A DNA stretch of 49,670 bases from a virus. The stretch covers positions 1-49,670 of IMG/VR virus record IMGVR_UViG_3300032294_000946; one strand, 5' to 3'. The first letter of the stretch is position 1, and the number at the start of each line of letters is the position of its first letter. Positions 32,956 through 41,087 of the stretch are shown here, piece after piece. Position numbers and translations under genes: made by a program. The notes beneath the pieces are model-generated. The model saw only the letters and a program-made list of their open reading frames with translations. It was not told where the DNA came from and did no database searches.

Positions 32956-33384
32956 ATGGCTAAGAAAACAAAAGCTGTAGAAAAAGAAACACCAAAAATC
33001 ATAAAGTATGATTATGTAGAATCTAGCCTTCCTGTTAGTAAAAACGAGGAGCATGATCTTCTTGGTTCAGAACCAAAAATAATAAAATATATCAAAACAG
33101 ATGTTCAAAAACTTTTCATTAGAGTTGATGAAAACGGTAAACCTATAGGACATCCTATAGCGGACTGGAATATGCGATTGATATTTGAAGATTTTGATAA
33201 AAATCCTTTACCAAAAGGGTTTGAACCTTTTAAAAGAATATTGTGCCCTGAGATCAAATTTAATGAAGAATTGGTTGGTGTAGAATACATCAAAATTGAT
33301 GGTGTTTGGCAAGATAAATACATTATCAGAGAATTATCAGAAGAAGAACTTAGCGAAAAACAAATAAAGTTTACAAAGGAATAA
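32956..33384 (+). CDS. Adhesin partner / fibre assembly protein, copy 2
   Basis: The 142-aa protein has a charged N-terminus, then a domain (LFIRVDENGKPIGHPIADWN ... PKGFEPFKRILCPEI ... IDGVWQDKYIIRELSEEE) paralogous to the start of the protein at 19839. Both follow a glycine-rich adhesin, which makes a dedicated chaperone or assembly role likely. It lacks copy 1's C-terminal extension. It ends two bases before the gp13 start. Confidence 0.6.
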   Translation: MAKKTKAVEKETPKIIKYDYVESSLPVSKNEEHDLLGSEPKIIKYIKTDVQKLFIRVDENGKPIGHPIADWNMRLIFEDFDKNPLPKGFEPFKRILCPEIKFNEELVGVEYIKIDGVWQDKYIIRELSEEELSEKQIKFTKE

Positions 33385-33385
33385 T

Positions 33386-34126
33386 ATGTCAGTCCCAACA
33401 ACAAGAGAAGAATTCGCTGAATATTGTCTCCGAAAACTCGGTAAACCTGTTATCGAAATAAATGTCGACGACGATCAGGTAAGCGATCGTATAGATGAAG
33501 CTCTGATGTATTTCTGGGACTATCATTTTGATGGTTCTGAAAAAGTATATTATAAACATATGCTAACGCCTGAAGACAGAGAAAGAAAAGGTATTCTTCT
33601 CCCTGATAATATTATCGGCGCTGTTATGATTTTCGATATGGGTTCAGCTATTGGTACTAATAACTTATTCAATATCCGTTATCAGATAGCTCTAAATGAT
33701 CTTTATACTCTTACTTCTGTTTCAATGATTCCGTATTATATGGCTATGAGTCATATTCAGTTCTTAGAGCAGATGCTGGTCGGTAAGCAGCCTATCCGTT
33801 ATAATCGTCATAATAATATTCTTTATCTCGATATGGACTGGTCACGTTTTAATGACGGTACATATGTTATTGTAGAAGCGTATCAGGTTATTAACCCCGA
33901 TGTTTATCCTAAAGCATGGGGTGATCGCTGGCTTGCTCGTTATGCTCAGGCTCTGATTAAGCAGCAATGGGGACAGAATTTAAAGAAATTTGAAGGAATG
34001 AAACTTCCTGGTGGTCTTTCGTTCAATGGCCAGAAGATATTCGATGAAGCTACAGCCGAAAGAGATGCTCTTGAAAAAGAGATGATCTATACGTATTCGC
34101 TTCCAGCAACAGATATGATTGGCTAA
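33386..34126 (+). CDS. 13: Neck protein gp13
   Basis: The 246-aa product carries the gp13 signature: REEFAEYCLRKLGKPVIEIN, VDDDQVSDRIDEALMYFWDY, HFDGSEKVYYKH, LLPDNIIGAVMIFDMG and DVYPKAWGDRWLARYAQALI. gp13 binds the portal after packaging and, with gp14, seals the head and attaches the tail. It is a little shorter than T4 gp13 (309 aa). It begins the conserved 13-17 block, and the stop overlaps gp14's ATG (TAATG). Confidence 0.92.
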   Translation: MSVPTTREEFAEYCLRKLGKPVIEINVDDDQVSDRIDEALMYFWDYHFDGSEKVYYKHMLTPEDRERKGILLPDNIIGAVMIFDMGSAIGTNNLFNIRYQIALNDLYTLTSVSMIPYYMAMSHIQFLEQMLVGKQPIRYNRHNNILYLDMDWSRFNDGTYVIVEAYQVINPDVYPKAWGDRWLARYAQALIKQQWGQNLKKFEGMKLPGGLSFNGQKIFDEATAERDALEKEMIYTYSLPATDMIG

Positions 34127-34851
34127 TGGCAACAAATTTTTTCTTCAATAACTTCAAAGCATCCCAGGAGCAGCTGCTTCTGGAGAATCTTGTTATTGAG
34201 TCAATCAAGATTTATGGTCACGATCTATATTATCTTCCTCGTAAGCTGAATAAGTACGATCCGATTTATGGTGCTGATGATCAGTCGTCATATGAGATGG
34301 CTATCCCTATTGAAATGTATATTAAGTCTATTGATGGCTTCTCTGGTGACGGTGAATTCCTATCTAAGTTCGGTGTTGAGATACGTAACCAAGTTGTATT
34401 CTCTGTCGCTCGTCGTGTATTCAATGACGAAGTTCAGACAACAACTAATCAGTTTAGACCAAATGAAGGCGATGTCATTTATTTCCCACTGAACAGACGT
34501 CATTTCGTTATTCGTTTTGTTAACAAATACGAGATGTTCTATCAGCTCGGCGCTCTACAAACATGGGAAATGACATGCGAAGTATTTGAATATTCAAATG
34601 AGAAGTTCAATACTGGTATACCTGAGATTGACTCTATTCAGAAAAATTACGATCTCAATATATTCAACTGGTCTCTAAAAACTGAAGATAATGAAATGCT
34701 CATGACAGAGGATGGTGATTATCTTATCCTTGAAGAAGCTAGTATGGAAGATCTGATAGATAACGCTGATAATTACGATATAGAAAAAGAAGCGGACGAA
34801 TTTATTGACTTTGATTCTAAAGATCCGTTCAAAGATATTTTTGGAGGATAG
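34126..34851 (+). CDS. 14: Neck protein gp14
   Basis: The 241-aa protein, in place and length of T4 gp14 (256 aa), shows family segments YGHDLYYLPRKLNKYDPIYG, IEMYIKSIDGFSGDGEFLSK, FGVEIRNQVVFSVARRVF, RPNEGDVIYFPLNRRHFVIR and QTWEMTCEVFEYSNE. The acidic C-terminus (ADEFIDFDSKDPFKDIFGG) is typical. It forms the neck ring with gp13. CGT codons are frequent in the N-terminal two thirds. A GGAGG in its last codons serves the following gene. Confidence 0.92.
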   Translation: MATNFFFNNFKASQEQLLLENLVIESIKIYGHDLYYLPRKLNKYDPIYGADDQSSYEMAIPIEMYIKSIDGFSGDGEFLSKFGVEIRNQVVFSVARRVFNDEVQTTTNQFRPNEGDVIYFPLNRRHFVIRFVNKYEMFYQLGALQTWEMTCEVFEYSNEKFNTGIPEIDSIQKNYDLNIFNWSLKTEDNEMLMTEDGDYLILEEASMEDLIDNADNYDIEKEADEFIDFDSKDPFKDIFGG

Positions 34852-34853
34852 TC

Positions 34854-35726
34854 GTGTTCAGTTCGCCGTTTTATTTTGGGTTGACAAGAAAATATGTGAT
34901 CCTGATGGGTTCTCTTTTGAACAACATTCGTATCACAAGAACAGATAAAGAGGGTAATGTAACTTCTCTTTTGAAAGTTCCTATTACATATGGTCCAAAA
35001 GATAAAATGCTTGCTCGTATCATGCAAGACCCTAATCTTGATAGAGACGAAGCCACAACCACTTTACCTATGTTGTCTTTTGAGATCGGCCAGATTTCTT
35101 ATGATGGTTCCAGAAAATTAAACACAATAGGCAAATCTTCTGTAAAAGACAAATCAGATAAGAATAAATTTAGATATCAGTATAATCCTGTTCCTTATAA
35201 CATCACATTTAAAGCCTACGTTTATACTAAAAATGTAGAAGATGGCACTAAAATTATGGAGCAGATACTTCCGTTTTTCACTCCTGATTGGACTACTACT
35301 GTTAGTCTTATTCCAGAAGTTGAAGTAAACGTAGATATACCTATTATATTGAACAGTATTAATTACACTGATAGTTATGCTGGAGATTATAAAGATCGCC
35401 GCATGATTGTTTGGGATATGGATTTCACTCTTAAAGGATATTTCTATGGACCAGTGAAAACTGGTGGTATTGTCAAGTTTATCACTACAAACTTTTATAT
35501 TCCTAATACTCCGGATGGTAAACTGTATGACGCAGTTGGTAAAACAGATGTTGCAGAGAAGATAACTATTCAACCTGGTATGGATGCTAATGGTAAGCCT
35601 ATAAGTTATTATGGCGGACCTAACTCAAACACTGGTACTATACCTTATAATCAAATAGAAGTGGATGATGACTACGGGTTCATTACCATGATTTACGGTG
35701 AAGAAGATGAAGGACGATCAGAATAA
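34854..35726 (+). CDS. 15: Tail sheath stabiliser / tail completion gp15
   Basis: The 290-aa protein uses a GTG start (34854) with GGAGG six bases upstream. The N-terminus FSSPFYFGLTRKYVILMGSL and NNIRIT correspond to T4 gp15 'YFYNSSFRRYATLMGDLFSNIQI'. Other family segments are LKVPITYGPKDK, YQYNPVPYNITFKAYVYT, MEQILPFFTPDWTTTVSLIP, and MIVWDMDFTLKGYFYGP. gp15 caps the completed tail and joins it to the head. Length is close to T4's 272. The end overlaps gp16. Confidence 0.92.
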   Translation: MFSSPFYFGLTRKYVILMGSLLNNIRITRTDKEGNVTSLLKVPITYGPKDKMLARIMQDPNLDRDEATTTLPMLSFEIGQISYDGSRKLNTIGKSSVKDKSDKNKFRYQYNPVPYNITFKAYVYTKNVEDGTKIMEQILPFFTPDWTTTVSLIPEVEVNVDIPIILNSINYTDSYAGDYKDRRMIVWDMDFTLKGYFYGPVKTGGIVKFITTNFYIPNTPDGKLYDAVGKTDVAEKITIQPGMDANGKPISYYGGPNSNTGTIPYNQIEVDDDYGFITMIYGEEDEGRSE

Positions 35727-36144
35727 CAACGAAGACCATATAGGTAAAGCATTAGGTCTTGTAGATTCAGAAGAAAAAATGTCTAACGCTGTTGATCTAA
35801 TAATCGCAGAAGGTCATAATGACTCTGCTAAAAAAGATTTTGAATATGCTCGTGGTAATCTTATGCAGGTTATCGAGGATTCAAGAGAAGCTATAAAAAC
35901 TCTTGCTCAGATCGCGGACACAAGTCAGCATCCAAGAGCATTCGAAGTGTTAGCTAAACTAGTTGATACAACAGTAAACGCTAATAAATCGCTTTTAGAT
36001 CTTCAGGCAAAAATAAGAGAACTAGACGCTATAGATTCGCCTATAAACGAAAAGGCGCAGCATGTTCATAACAATAATCTATTCGTTGGATCCACTGCAG
36101 AGCTTCAGAAAATATTAAAAGATATGAGCAAAGACAATGGATAA
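35707..36144 (+). CDS. 16: Terminase small subunit gp16
   Basis: About 145 aa (148 if GTG 35698 is used). The ATG at 35707 is chosen because GAAGAAG precedes it, but either start is possible. The central helices (KKDFEYARGNLMQVIEDSRE, AIKTLAQIADTSQHPRAFEV, LAKLVDTTVNANKSLLDLQA) form the conserved oligomerisation core, with a C-terminal NNLFVGSTAELQKIL motif typical of T4-type gp16. It regulates gp17 during packaging initiation. It overlaps gp15 and gp17. Confidence 0.85.
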   Translation: MKDDQNNNEDHIGKALGLVDSEEKMSNAVDLIIAEGHNDSAKKDFEYARGNLMQVIEDSREAIKTLAQIADTSQHPRAFEVLAKLVDTTVNANKSLLDLQAKIRELDAIDSPINEKAQHVHNNNLFVGSTAELQKILKDMSKDNG

Positions 36145-37783
36145 TGAAAATCAGATAAAAGGGTATAAAGGTAACGTACTCTTAAAAAAGACTAATCAGA
36201 ATATTGAGTTTACTCCTGAAAGAGTTGCTGAATACGTAAAATGTCAGAACGATCCAATATATTTTGCTGAGAATTACGTAAAGATTATTACTCTTAATGA
36301 TGGTCTACAGAATTTCAATCCATGGGACTATCAGAAGAGTATGATTGAGTCCTTCAAGGACAACAGATACACTATTGTTACTACTGCTCGTCAGGCTGGT
36401 AAGTCTACTACAACTTGTGCTTATATTCTATGGTATATTATTTTTCATCCAGATAAGACAGTCGCCCTTCTTGCGAATAAGGGTGATACAGCTCGAGAAA
36501 TCCTCGGGCGTGTTCAGCTTGCCTATCAGCATCTACCTAAATGGCTTCAGCAGGGTGTAGTTGAATGGAACAAGGGTTCGTTCGTTCTGGAAAATAACTC
36601 TCGTGTTCTGGCCGCTGCTACTTCTGCTTCTGCAATCCGTGGTTATACGATTAACCTTCTGTTCATCGACGAGGCGGCTCACATTGACAACTGGGATGAG
36701 TTCTTCACCTCGGTTTATCCTACGATTTCGTCTGGTAAAGAATCTAAGATTATTCTCGTTTCAACTCCGAATGGTCTGAACCATTTCTATGCAACATGGG
36801 TCAACGCTATCGAGAACCGAAACGGTTATAAGGCCATTCAGGTCAACTGGCGAGACGTGCCTGGTCGTGATGATGATTGGAAACAGAATACTCTGGCGGG
36901 TATGAACTTTGATATTGAGAAGTTCAATCAGGAAATGGAGTGCGAGTTCTTAGGTTCATCTGGCACTCTTATTGCTGGTTGGAAGCTGAAAGAACTGGTT
37001 CATCAGAATCCTATAGTAGAAAAAGAAGGTCTTATTCAATATTTTCAACCAGAAAAAGATCATGTATATATTATGGTCTGTGACGTCTCTCGTGGTAAAG
37101 GTCTGGATTATTCAGCTTTTCAACTTATTGATGTCACATCAATGCCATACCAACAGGCATGTGTATATCGAAATAACTCGGTAACTCCTATTGATTATGC
37201 AGACACTATACATAGAGTTGCGAAGTCATACAACAACGCTTCGGTTCTTGTGGAGGTAAATGATATTGGCGAACAAGTTTCACACTCTCTTCACTATGAT
37301 TTCGGCTACGAGAACGTACTCTTTACTGAAAACGCTGGTCGTTCAGGGAAGAGAATTACTGGTGGGTTTGGTGGCGGTAATGTTGATAAAGGCATTCGAA
37401 CTACTAAGATAGTTAAGACGATCGGCTGTTCTATTCTAAAATTGCTGATTGAACAGAATCAGTTTATCGTAAACGACTTTCATACTATCAATGAACTCTC
37501 GACTTTCTCTAAGAAGGGAAATTCGTATGAGGCTGAGCCAGGTAAGCACGACGATTTGGTAATGTGTCTCGTCCTGTTTGCCTGGCTTTCAGAGCAGCAA
37601 TATTTTAAAGATTACACAAACATAAATACACTGATGTCTCTTAGAGAGAAAACAGAGGACGATATGGAGCAAGATATGGCTCCTTTCGGTTTTATCGACA
37701 CTGGGCATGATGAAACCATGCATGACGAATCTTATGAGAGATTTGTCCCAGACGGTTGGATGTTTAATCACTCTGATTTCTAA
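36137..37783 (+). CDS. 17: Terminase large subunit gp17
   Basis: The 548-aa packaging motor (T4: 610 aa) has Walker A TTARQAGKST (residues 82-91, Lys89), Walker B LLFIDEA (174-180, Asp178/Glu179), coupling motif STP (209-211), and a C-terminal RNase H-like nuclease with Asp316 (MVCDVSRGKGLDYS), Glu373 (VLVEVNDIGEQ) and Asp472 (KHDDLVM). It docks on gp20, pumps DNA with ATP and cuts concatemers when the head is full. Its start overlaps gp16 by 8 nt. The ATPase core uses CGT/CTG codons more than its ends. A late promoter follows for gene 18. Confidence 0.97.
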   Translation: MDNENQIKGYKGNVLLKKTNQNIEFTPERVAEYVKCQNDPIYFAENYVKIITLNDGLQNFNPWDYQKSMIESFKDNRYTIVTTARQAGKSTTTCAYILWYIIFHPDKTVALLANKGDTAREILGRVQLAYQHLPKWLQQGVVEWNKGSFVLENNSRVLAAATSASAIRGYTINLLFIDEAAHIDNWDEFFTSVYPTISSGKESKIILVSTPNGLNHFYATWVNAIENRNGYKAIQVNWRDVPGRDDDWKQNTLAGMNFDIEKFNQEMECEFLGSSGTLIAGWKLKELVHQNPIVEKEGLIQYFQPEKDHVYIMVCDVSRGKGLDYSAFQLIDVTSMPYQQACVYRNNSVTPIDYADTIHRVAKSYNNASVLVEVNDIGEQVSHSLHYDFGYENVLFTENAGRSGKRITGGFGGGNVDKGIRTTKIVKTIGCSILKLLIEQNQFIVNDFHTINELSTFSKKGNSYEAEPGKHDDLVMCLVLFAWLSEQQYFKDYTNINTLMSLREKTEDDMEQDMAPFGFIDTGHDETMHDESYERFVPDGWMFNHSDF

Positions 37784-37795
37784 AAACTCCCTTTT

Positions 37796-37803
37796 TATAA
37801 ATA
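37796..37803 (+). promoter_or_regulatory. T4-type late promoter for gene 18 (TATAAATA)
   Basis: An exact TATAAATA box sits 47 bp before the gp18 start and just after the gp17 stop. It allows sheath and tube proteins to be made in excess of terminase. Confidence 0.75.
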
Positions 37804-37849
37804 AAAGAGCTGAATAAAAGACAGTTCTCGCATACAGGGAGATAATAAA

Positions 37850-40393
37850 ATGCCAATTCAATTAAGCCCAGGTGTAAATGTTTCTGAAATCGACCTTACT
37901 ACAGTTGTTCCTGCTGTAGCTACTACAGACGGAGCCTTTGCAGGCGTTTTCCGTTGGGGTCCGATTGGAGAAAGAGTTTTAGTTGATTCCGAAGACCAGC
38001 TGGTTGCTCGTTTCGGTAAGCCAACAAATTTCAATCCTGAGACATTTTTTACTGCTGCTAACTTCCTTTCATACGCTAACCGTCTCTGGGTTTCTCGTGC
38101 CGCTAACACTTCAGGGCCTACTCCTGCTCTAGCTGGTGTGGCTTCTTTTGATGGTTCTAATTCTGTAGCCATGGATACAACCAATCTTCGTGTTGGTCAG
38201 TATATTACTCAGACTTCAGATTCTGCCACTGTAGTAGCAAGTAAGAGAAATTATATCGTTTCTAAGAATTCAGAGGCTATCGTTCTTTCTCAGGGACCGC
38301 TAAAGGCAGGTTCTGTTACTCTTTACTTTGGTAACCCAGAAACATCATATACTTCTGTGGCTACAGAAAGTTCAAACAGCCAGTCAAGAATTGCTAACCT
38401 AGTTCATCAGATCGTTACTAATGAAAACGATTATATGAACAAGGATGGAACTTTTGACGCTGATGTTGTTTACTTAGCAAAGTGCCCTGGTTCTCTTGGT
38501 AATTCTCTGAGAGTTGGTGTTTGTGATAACCCAACTAGCTTCTCTTCTGCTATTCCATTACTAACGAGCTATATTCAGTTCCGTATTGGTGATAGCAATG
38601 GATATGTAAAGATTGCTGGTGGTAACACAGAACCTTTGGCTGAAATTTCTTCAAAGATTGCTATTGGAGACCAAATAACTTCTGGTAATTCTCTGCTAGG
38701 TTATCAGTATCTTCAAGTAATCGGTACTTCGGTGTCTTCAAATACAAGTGCTTTTGCTCTTGTTGACGCTACAATTTCGGTTAATGCTGCTTCTGATTTC
38801 TTGCTTATTCCTAATAACTTTTTCAGCGATGGTGATATTGTTCACTATTCAAATACAACTGAAACTGCAGTTATTACTGGTCTCACAAATGATACAGATT
38901 ATTATGTAACAGGTGCTAATAACAGCGGTATGAAGCTGTCTACTACACCATTTGGGGCTCCTATTCAGATTCAGCCAACTGTTAACGCTGTCGGTGTGTT
39001 TGTTTCAAACACTTCAACATTGGCTATTTCTTTTGAAGATCCTTATCGTCTACGTGAAGATTTTGTATCAAACACTATCAATCGTAGTTGGGAGTTCTTC
39101 AACGTATTCGAGACACCTCCAGGCCAGTCAAATTGGCAGTTGAACAACGGCAACACTGCTGCTCTTGACGAGCTGCATTTGGTTGTTGTTGACGATGGTG
39201 GACTGTTTACTGGAACTCCTGGTACTGTTCTTGAATCGTATAAGGGTCTTTCTCGTGCTATTGATTCTAAAAACGTCGATGGTTCGGGTAACTACTATAA
39301 AGACGTTATCAATCAGGCTTCAAGATATCTGTGGTGGGCAAACGACCGTTCGACTGCTCCTTCAGCACCAGCTTCTATTCTGGCAACATCAACTTCTTCA
39401 GCGCCTCTTGATGCTCATCTTAATCTGGGCGCTGATGGTCTTGATGAATCAAGCGTAACTCTAAGTTCGCTTGGTCAGGCATGGGATCTGTTCAAGTCTC
39501 CTGAAGATGTTGATATTTCTCTTGTCATTCAGGGTAAGCCTGTCGGTGGAACCACAGTTGTTAATGGCGAAACTATTGTAAACTATCAGCTAGCAAATTA
39601 TCTGATTGATAATATCGTTGATCGCCGTAGAGATTGTATTGTTCTTATCTCTCCAGATAAGTCTACAGTTATCAATAACTATGGAGCAGAGGCAGTAAGT
39701 CTGAAGAACTGGAGAGGTGCTCTTCATAGTACTTCTTACGCTGTGCTTGATTCTGGATATAAGTATCAGTACGATCGCTACAACGACTTGTATCGCTGGA
39801 TTCCTTTGAATGGTGACATTGCAGGCACATGTGTGCGTACAGATGCTACTAACGATGCATGGTGGTCGCCAGCTGGTTATAACCGTGGTCAGATTAAGAA
39901 TGTTATTAAACTAGCTTATAATCCAAATAAGACTGGTCGTGATATTCTTTATCCAAACGGCATCAATCCAGTTGTTACTCAGCCAGGACAGGGTACTGTT
40001 CTGTTTGGTGATAAGACTCTTCAGGCCAAGCCATCAGCGTTCGATCGTATCAACGTTCGTCGTCTGTTTATTGTGCTTGAGAAGGCTATCTCTACTGCTG
40101 CCAAGTATCAGCTGTTTGAGTTCAACGACTCGTTTACTCGTGCTCAGTTTAAGAACCTAGTTGTTCCTTATCTTCGTACGGTTCAGGGTCGTCGTGGTAT
40201 CACTGACTTCCTTGTTGTTTGTGATGAAACTAACAACACTCCGGACATTATTGATTCGAATCAATTTGTCGGTGATATTTACATTAAGCCAGCAAGAAGC
40301 ATCAACTTTATTCAACTTAACTTCGTTGCGGTTCCTTCAGGTGTTCAGTTCTCTGAGATCGTAGGAAATTTTAACAACACAAGTAATAAATAA
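37850..40393 (+). CDS. 18: Tail sheath protein gp18
   Basis: The 847-aa product starts MPIQLSPGVNVSEIDLTTVV and DGAFAGVFRWGPIGERVLVD, the standard gp18 N-terminus. A C-terminal core with WWSPAGYNRGQIKNVIKLAY, KTLQAKPSAFDRINVRRLFI, VPYLRTVQGRRGITDFLVVC and NFIQLNFVAV matches the contractile-sheath domain shared with other phages and type VI secretion. It is about 190 residues longer than T4 gp18 (659 aa); the extra length is in surface domains (~140-400), which vary among T4-types. GGGAG precedes the start. CGT and CTG codons in the C-terminal core suggest high expression. Confidence 0.96.
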   Translation: MPIQLSPGVNVSEIDLTTVVPAVATTDGAFAGVFRWGPIGERVLVDSEDQLVARFGKPTNFNPETFFTAANFLSYANRLWVSRAANTSGPTPALAGVASFDGSNSVAMDTTNLRVGQYITQTSDSATVVASKRNYIVSKNSEAIVLSQGPLKAGSVTLYFGNPETSYTSVATESSNSQSRIANLVHQIVTNENDYMNKDGTFDADVVYLAKCPGSLGNSLRVGVCDNPTSFSSAIPLLTSYIQFRIGDSNGYVKIAGGNTEPLAEISSKIAIGDQITSGNSLLGYQYLQVIGTSVSSNTSAFALVDATISVNAASDFLLIPNNFFSDGDIVHYSNTTETAVITGLTNDTDYYVTGANNSGMKLSTTPFGAPIQIQPTVNAVGVFVSNTSTLAISFEDPYRLREDFVSNTINRSWEFFNVFETPPGQSNWQLNNGNTAALDELHLVVVDDGGLFTGTPGTVLESYKGLSRAIDSKNVDGSGNYYKDVINQASRYLWWANDRSTAPSAPASILATSTSSAPLDAHLNLGADGLDESSVTLSSLGQAWDLFKSPEDVDISLVIQGKPVGGTTVVNGETIVNYQLANYLIDNIVDRRRDCIVLISPDKSTVINNYGAEAVSLKNWRGALHSTSYAVLDSGYKYQYDRYNDLYRWIPLNGDIAGTCVRTDATNDAWWSPAGYNRGQIKNVIKLAYNPNKTGRDILYPNGINPVVTQPGQGTVLFGDKTLQAKPSAFDRINVRRLFIVLEKAISTAAKYQLFEFNDSFTRAQFKNLVVPYLRTVQGRRGITDFLVVCDETNNTPDIIDSNQFVGDIYIKPARSINFIQLNFVAVPSGVQFSEIVGNFNNTSNK

Positions 40394-40396
40394 ATA
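40385..40396 (+). promoter_or_regulatory. Possible late promoter before gene 19
   Basis: Two overlapping AATAAATA boxes (40385-40392 and 40389-40396) precede the gp19 ATG at 40421, overlapping the gp18 stop. Each differs at one position from the late consensus. It is consistent with extra tube protein synthesis. Confidence 0.4.
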
Positions 40397-40420
40397 AAAC
40401 GCTCAAAGGAGTAAAGTTAG

Positions 40421-41029
40421 ATGGCTTTTAATATTGCTCAATTCAAATCAAATGGTCTGGTATACGGTGGTGCCAGACCATCCCTCTTCGAGGTTTTGTT
40501 TACCATTCCTCCGAATGTCGGATTGGCTCCTGTATCAGCAGACAAGGCTCGCTTTGTCTGCCGTGCAGCAGAACTACCAGAGTCAACAGTAAGTTCTATT
40601 GATATCCCTTATTTTGGTCGTAAGATCAAAGTTGCTGGCGAAAGAACTTTCTCTGATTGGTCTGTAACTATTATGAACGACGAAGACTTTGCTGTTCGTT
40701 CGATGTTCGAAGCATGGTCAAACGCTCTTAATCGTATGGTTGCTAATGTTCGTGATCCTGGCACTGCAGCTGAATCTTACAAAACTGATTTTGAGATTAT
40801 TCAGTTTGCTGTAGACGGCACACCTATCAGATCATATACTATTGTTGGTGCATTCCCAACTACAATCAGTGGTATTGGAGTTGATTGGAACTCAGGTAAC
40901 AATATTGAAGAGTTTACTGTTAACTTTGCATATGATTATTGGCTACCTCTTATTGAAGTTACCGATAGAGTTGCAGGCGGCGTAAATCCTTACGCTGATC
41001 GTGCTGTTCTGAACAATACACCCGTTTAA
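40421..41029 (+). CDS. 19: Tail tube protein gp19
   Basis: The 202-aa protein (T4: 163 aa) has MAFNIAQFKSNGLVYGG, RPSLFEVLFTIPPNVGL, CRAAELPESTVSSIDIPYFG, RKIKVAGERTFSDWSVTIMN, RSMFEAWSNALN, and a closing strand VNFAYDYWLPL, all typical of the gp19 family. Hexameric rings stack to form the tube inside the sheath. The extra C-terminal ~25 residues are loop-rich. It sits between sheath and portal, as in T4. Two further tube-fold proteins occur in the window (4123-4809 and 48074-48601). Confidence 0.95.
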   Translation: MAFNIAQFKSNGLVYGGARPSLFEVLFTIPPNVGLAPVSADKARFVCRAAELPESTVSSIDIPYFGRKIKVAGERTFSDWSVTIMNDEDFAVRSMFEAWSNALNRMVANVRDPGTAAESYKTDFEIIQFAVDGTPIRSYTIVGAFPTTISGIGVDWNSGNNIEEFTVNFAYDYWLPLIEVTDRVAGGVNPYADRAVLNNTPV

Positions 41030-41035
41030 TAAATA
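41028..41035 (+). promoter_or_regulatory. Possible late promoter before gene 20 (AATAAATA)
   Basis: AATAAATA begins at the gp19 stop and is 53 bp before the gp20 ATG. One mismatch to TATAAATA. It is followed by the hairpin at 41051, which would lie in the 5' leader of any transcript started here. Confidence 0.4.
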
Positions 41036-41050
41036 ATACGTAATGATGTA

Positions 41051-41070
41051 GGAGGGAGTTCGCTCCCTCC
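41051..41070 (+). other. UUCG hairpin between genes 19 and 20
   Basis: GGAGGGAG and CTCCCTCC are perfect 8-bp arms around a TTCG loop. The following bases are AATTATT, not a T run, so termination would be weak. It lies 17 bp before the gp20 start and just upstream of its TTGGAG ribosome site. It could stabilise the 3' end of tube mRNA, or partly attenuate portal expression, which is needed at only 12 copies per virion. Confidence 0.6.
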
Positions 41071-41087
41071 AATTATTGGAGAAATAA

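Noticed and set aside
32433-33002. Long minus-strand ORF opposite the second glycine-rich adhesin
   Set aside because: It is the complement of GGN glycine codons, gives a Ser/Thr/Trp-rich low-complexity product, has no ribosome site and spans two real genes.
35698-35706. GTG at 35698 as start of gp16
   Set aside because: Possible, but the ATG at 35707 has the better start codon and upstream purines. Only three residues differ, so the ATG was listed.
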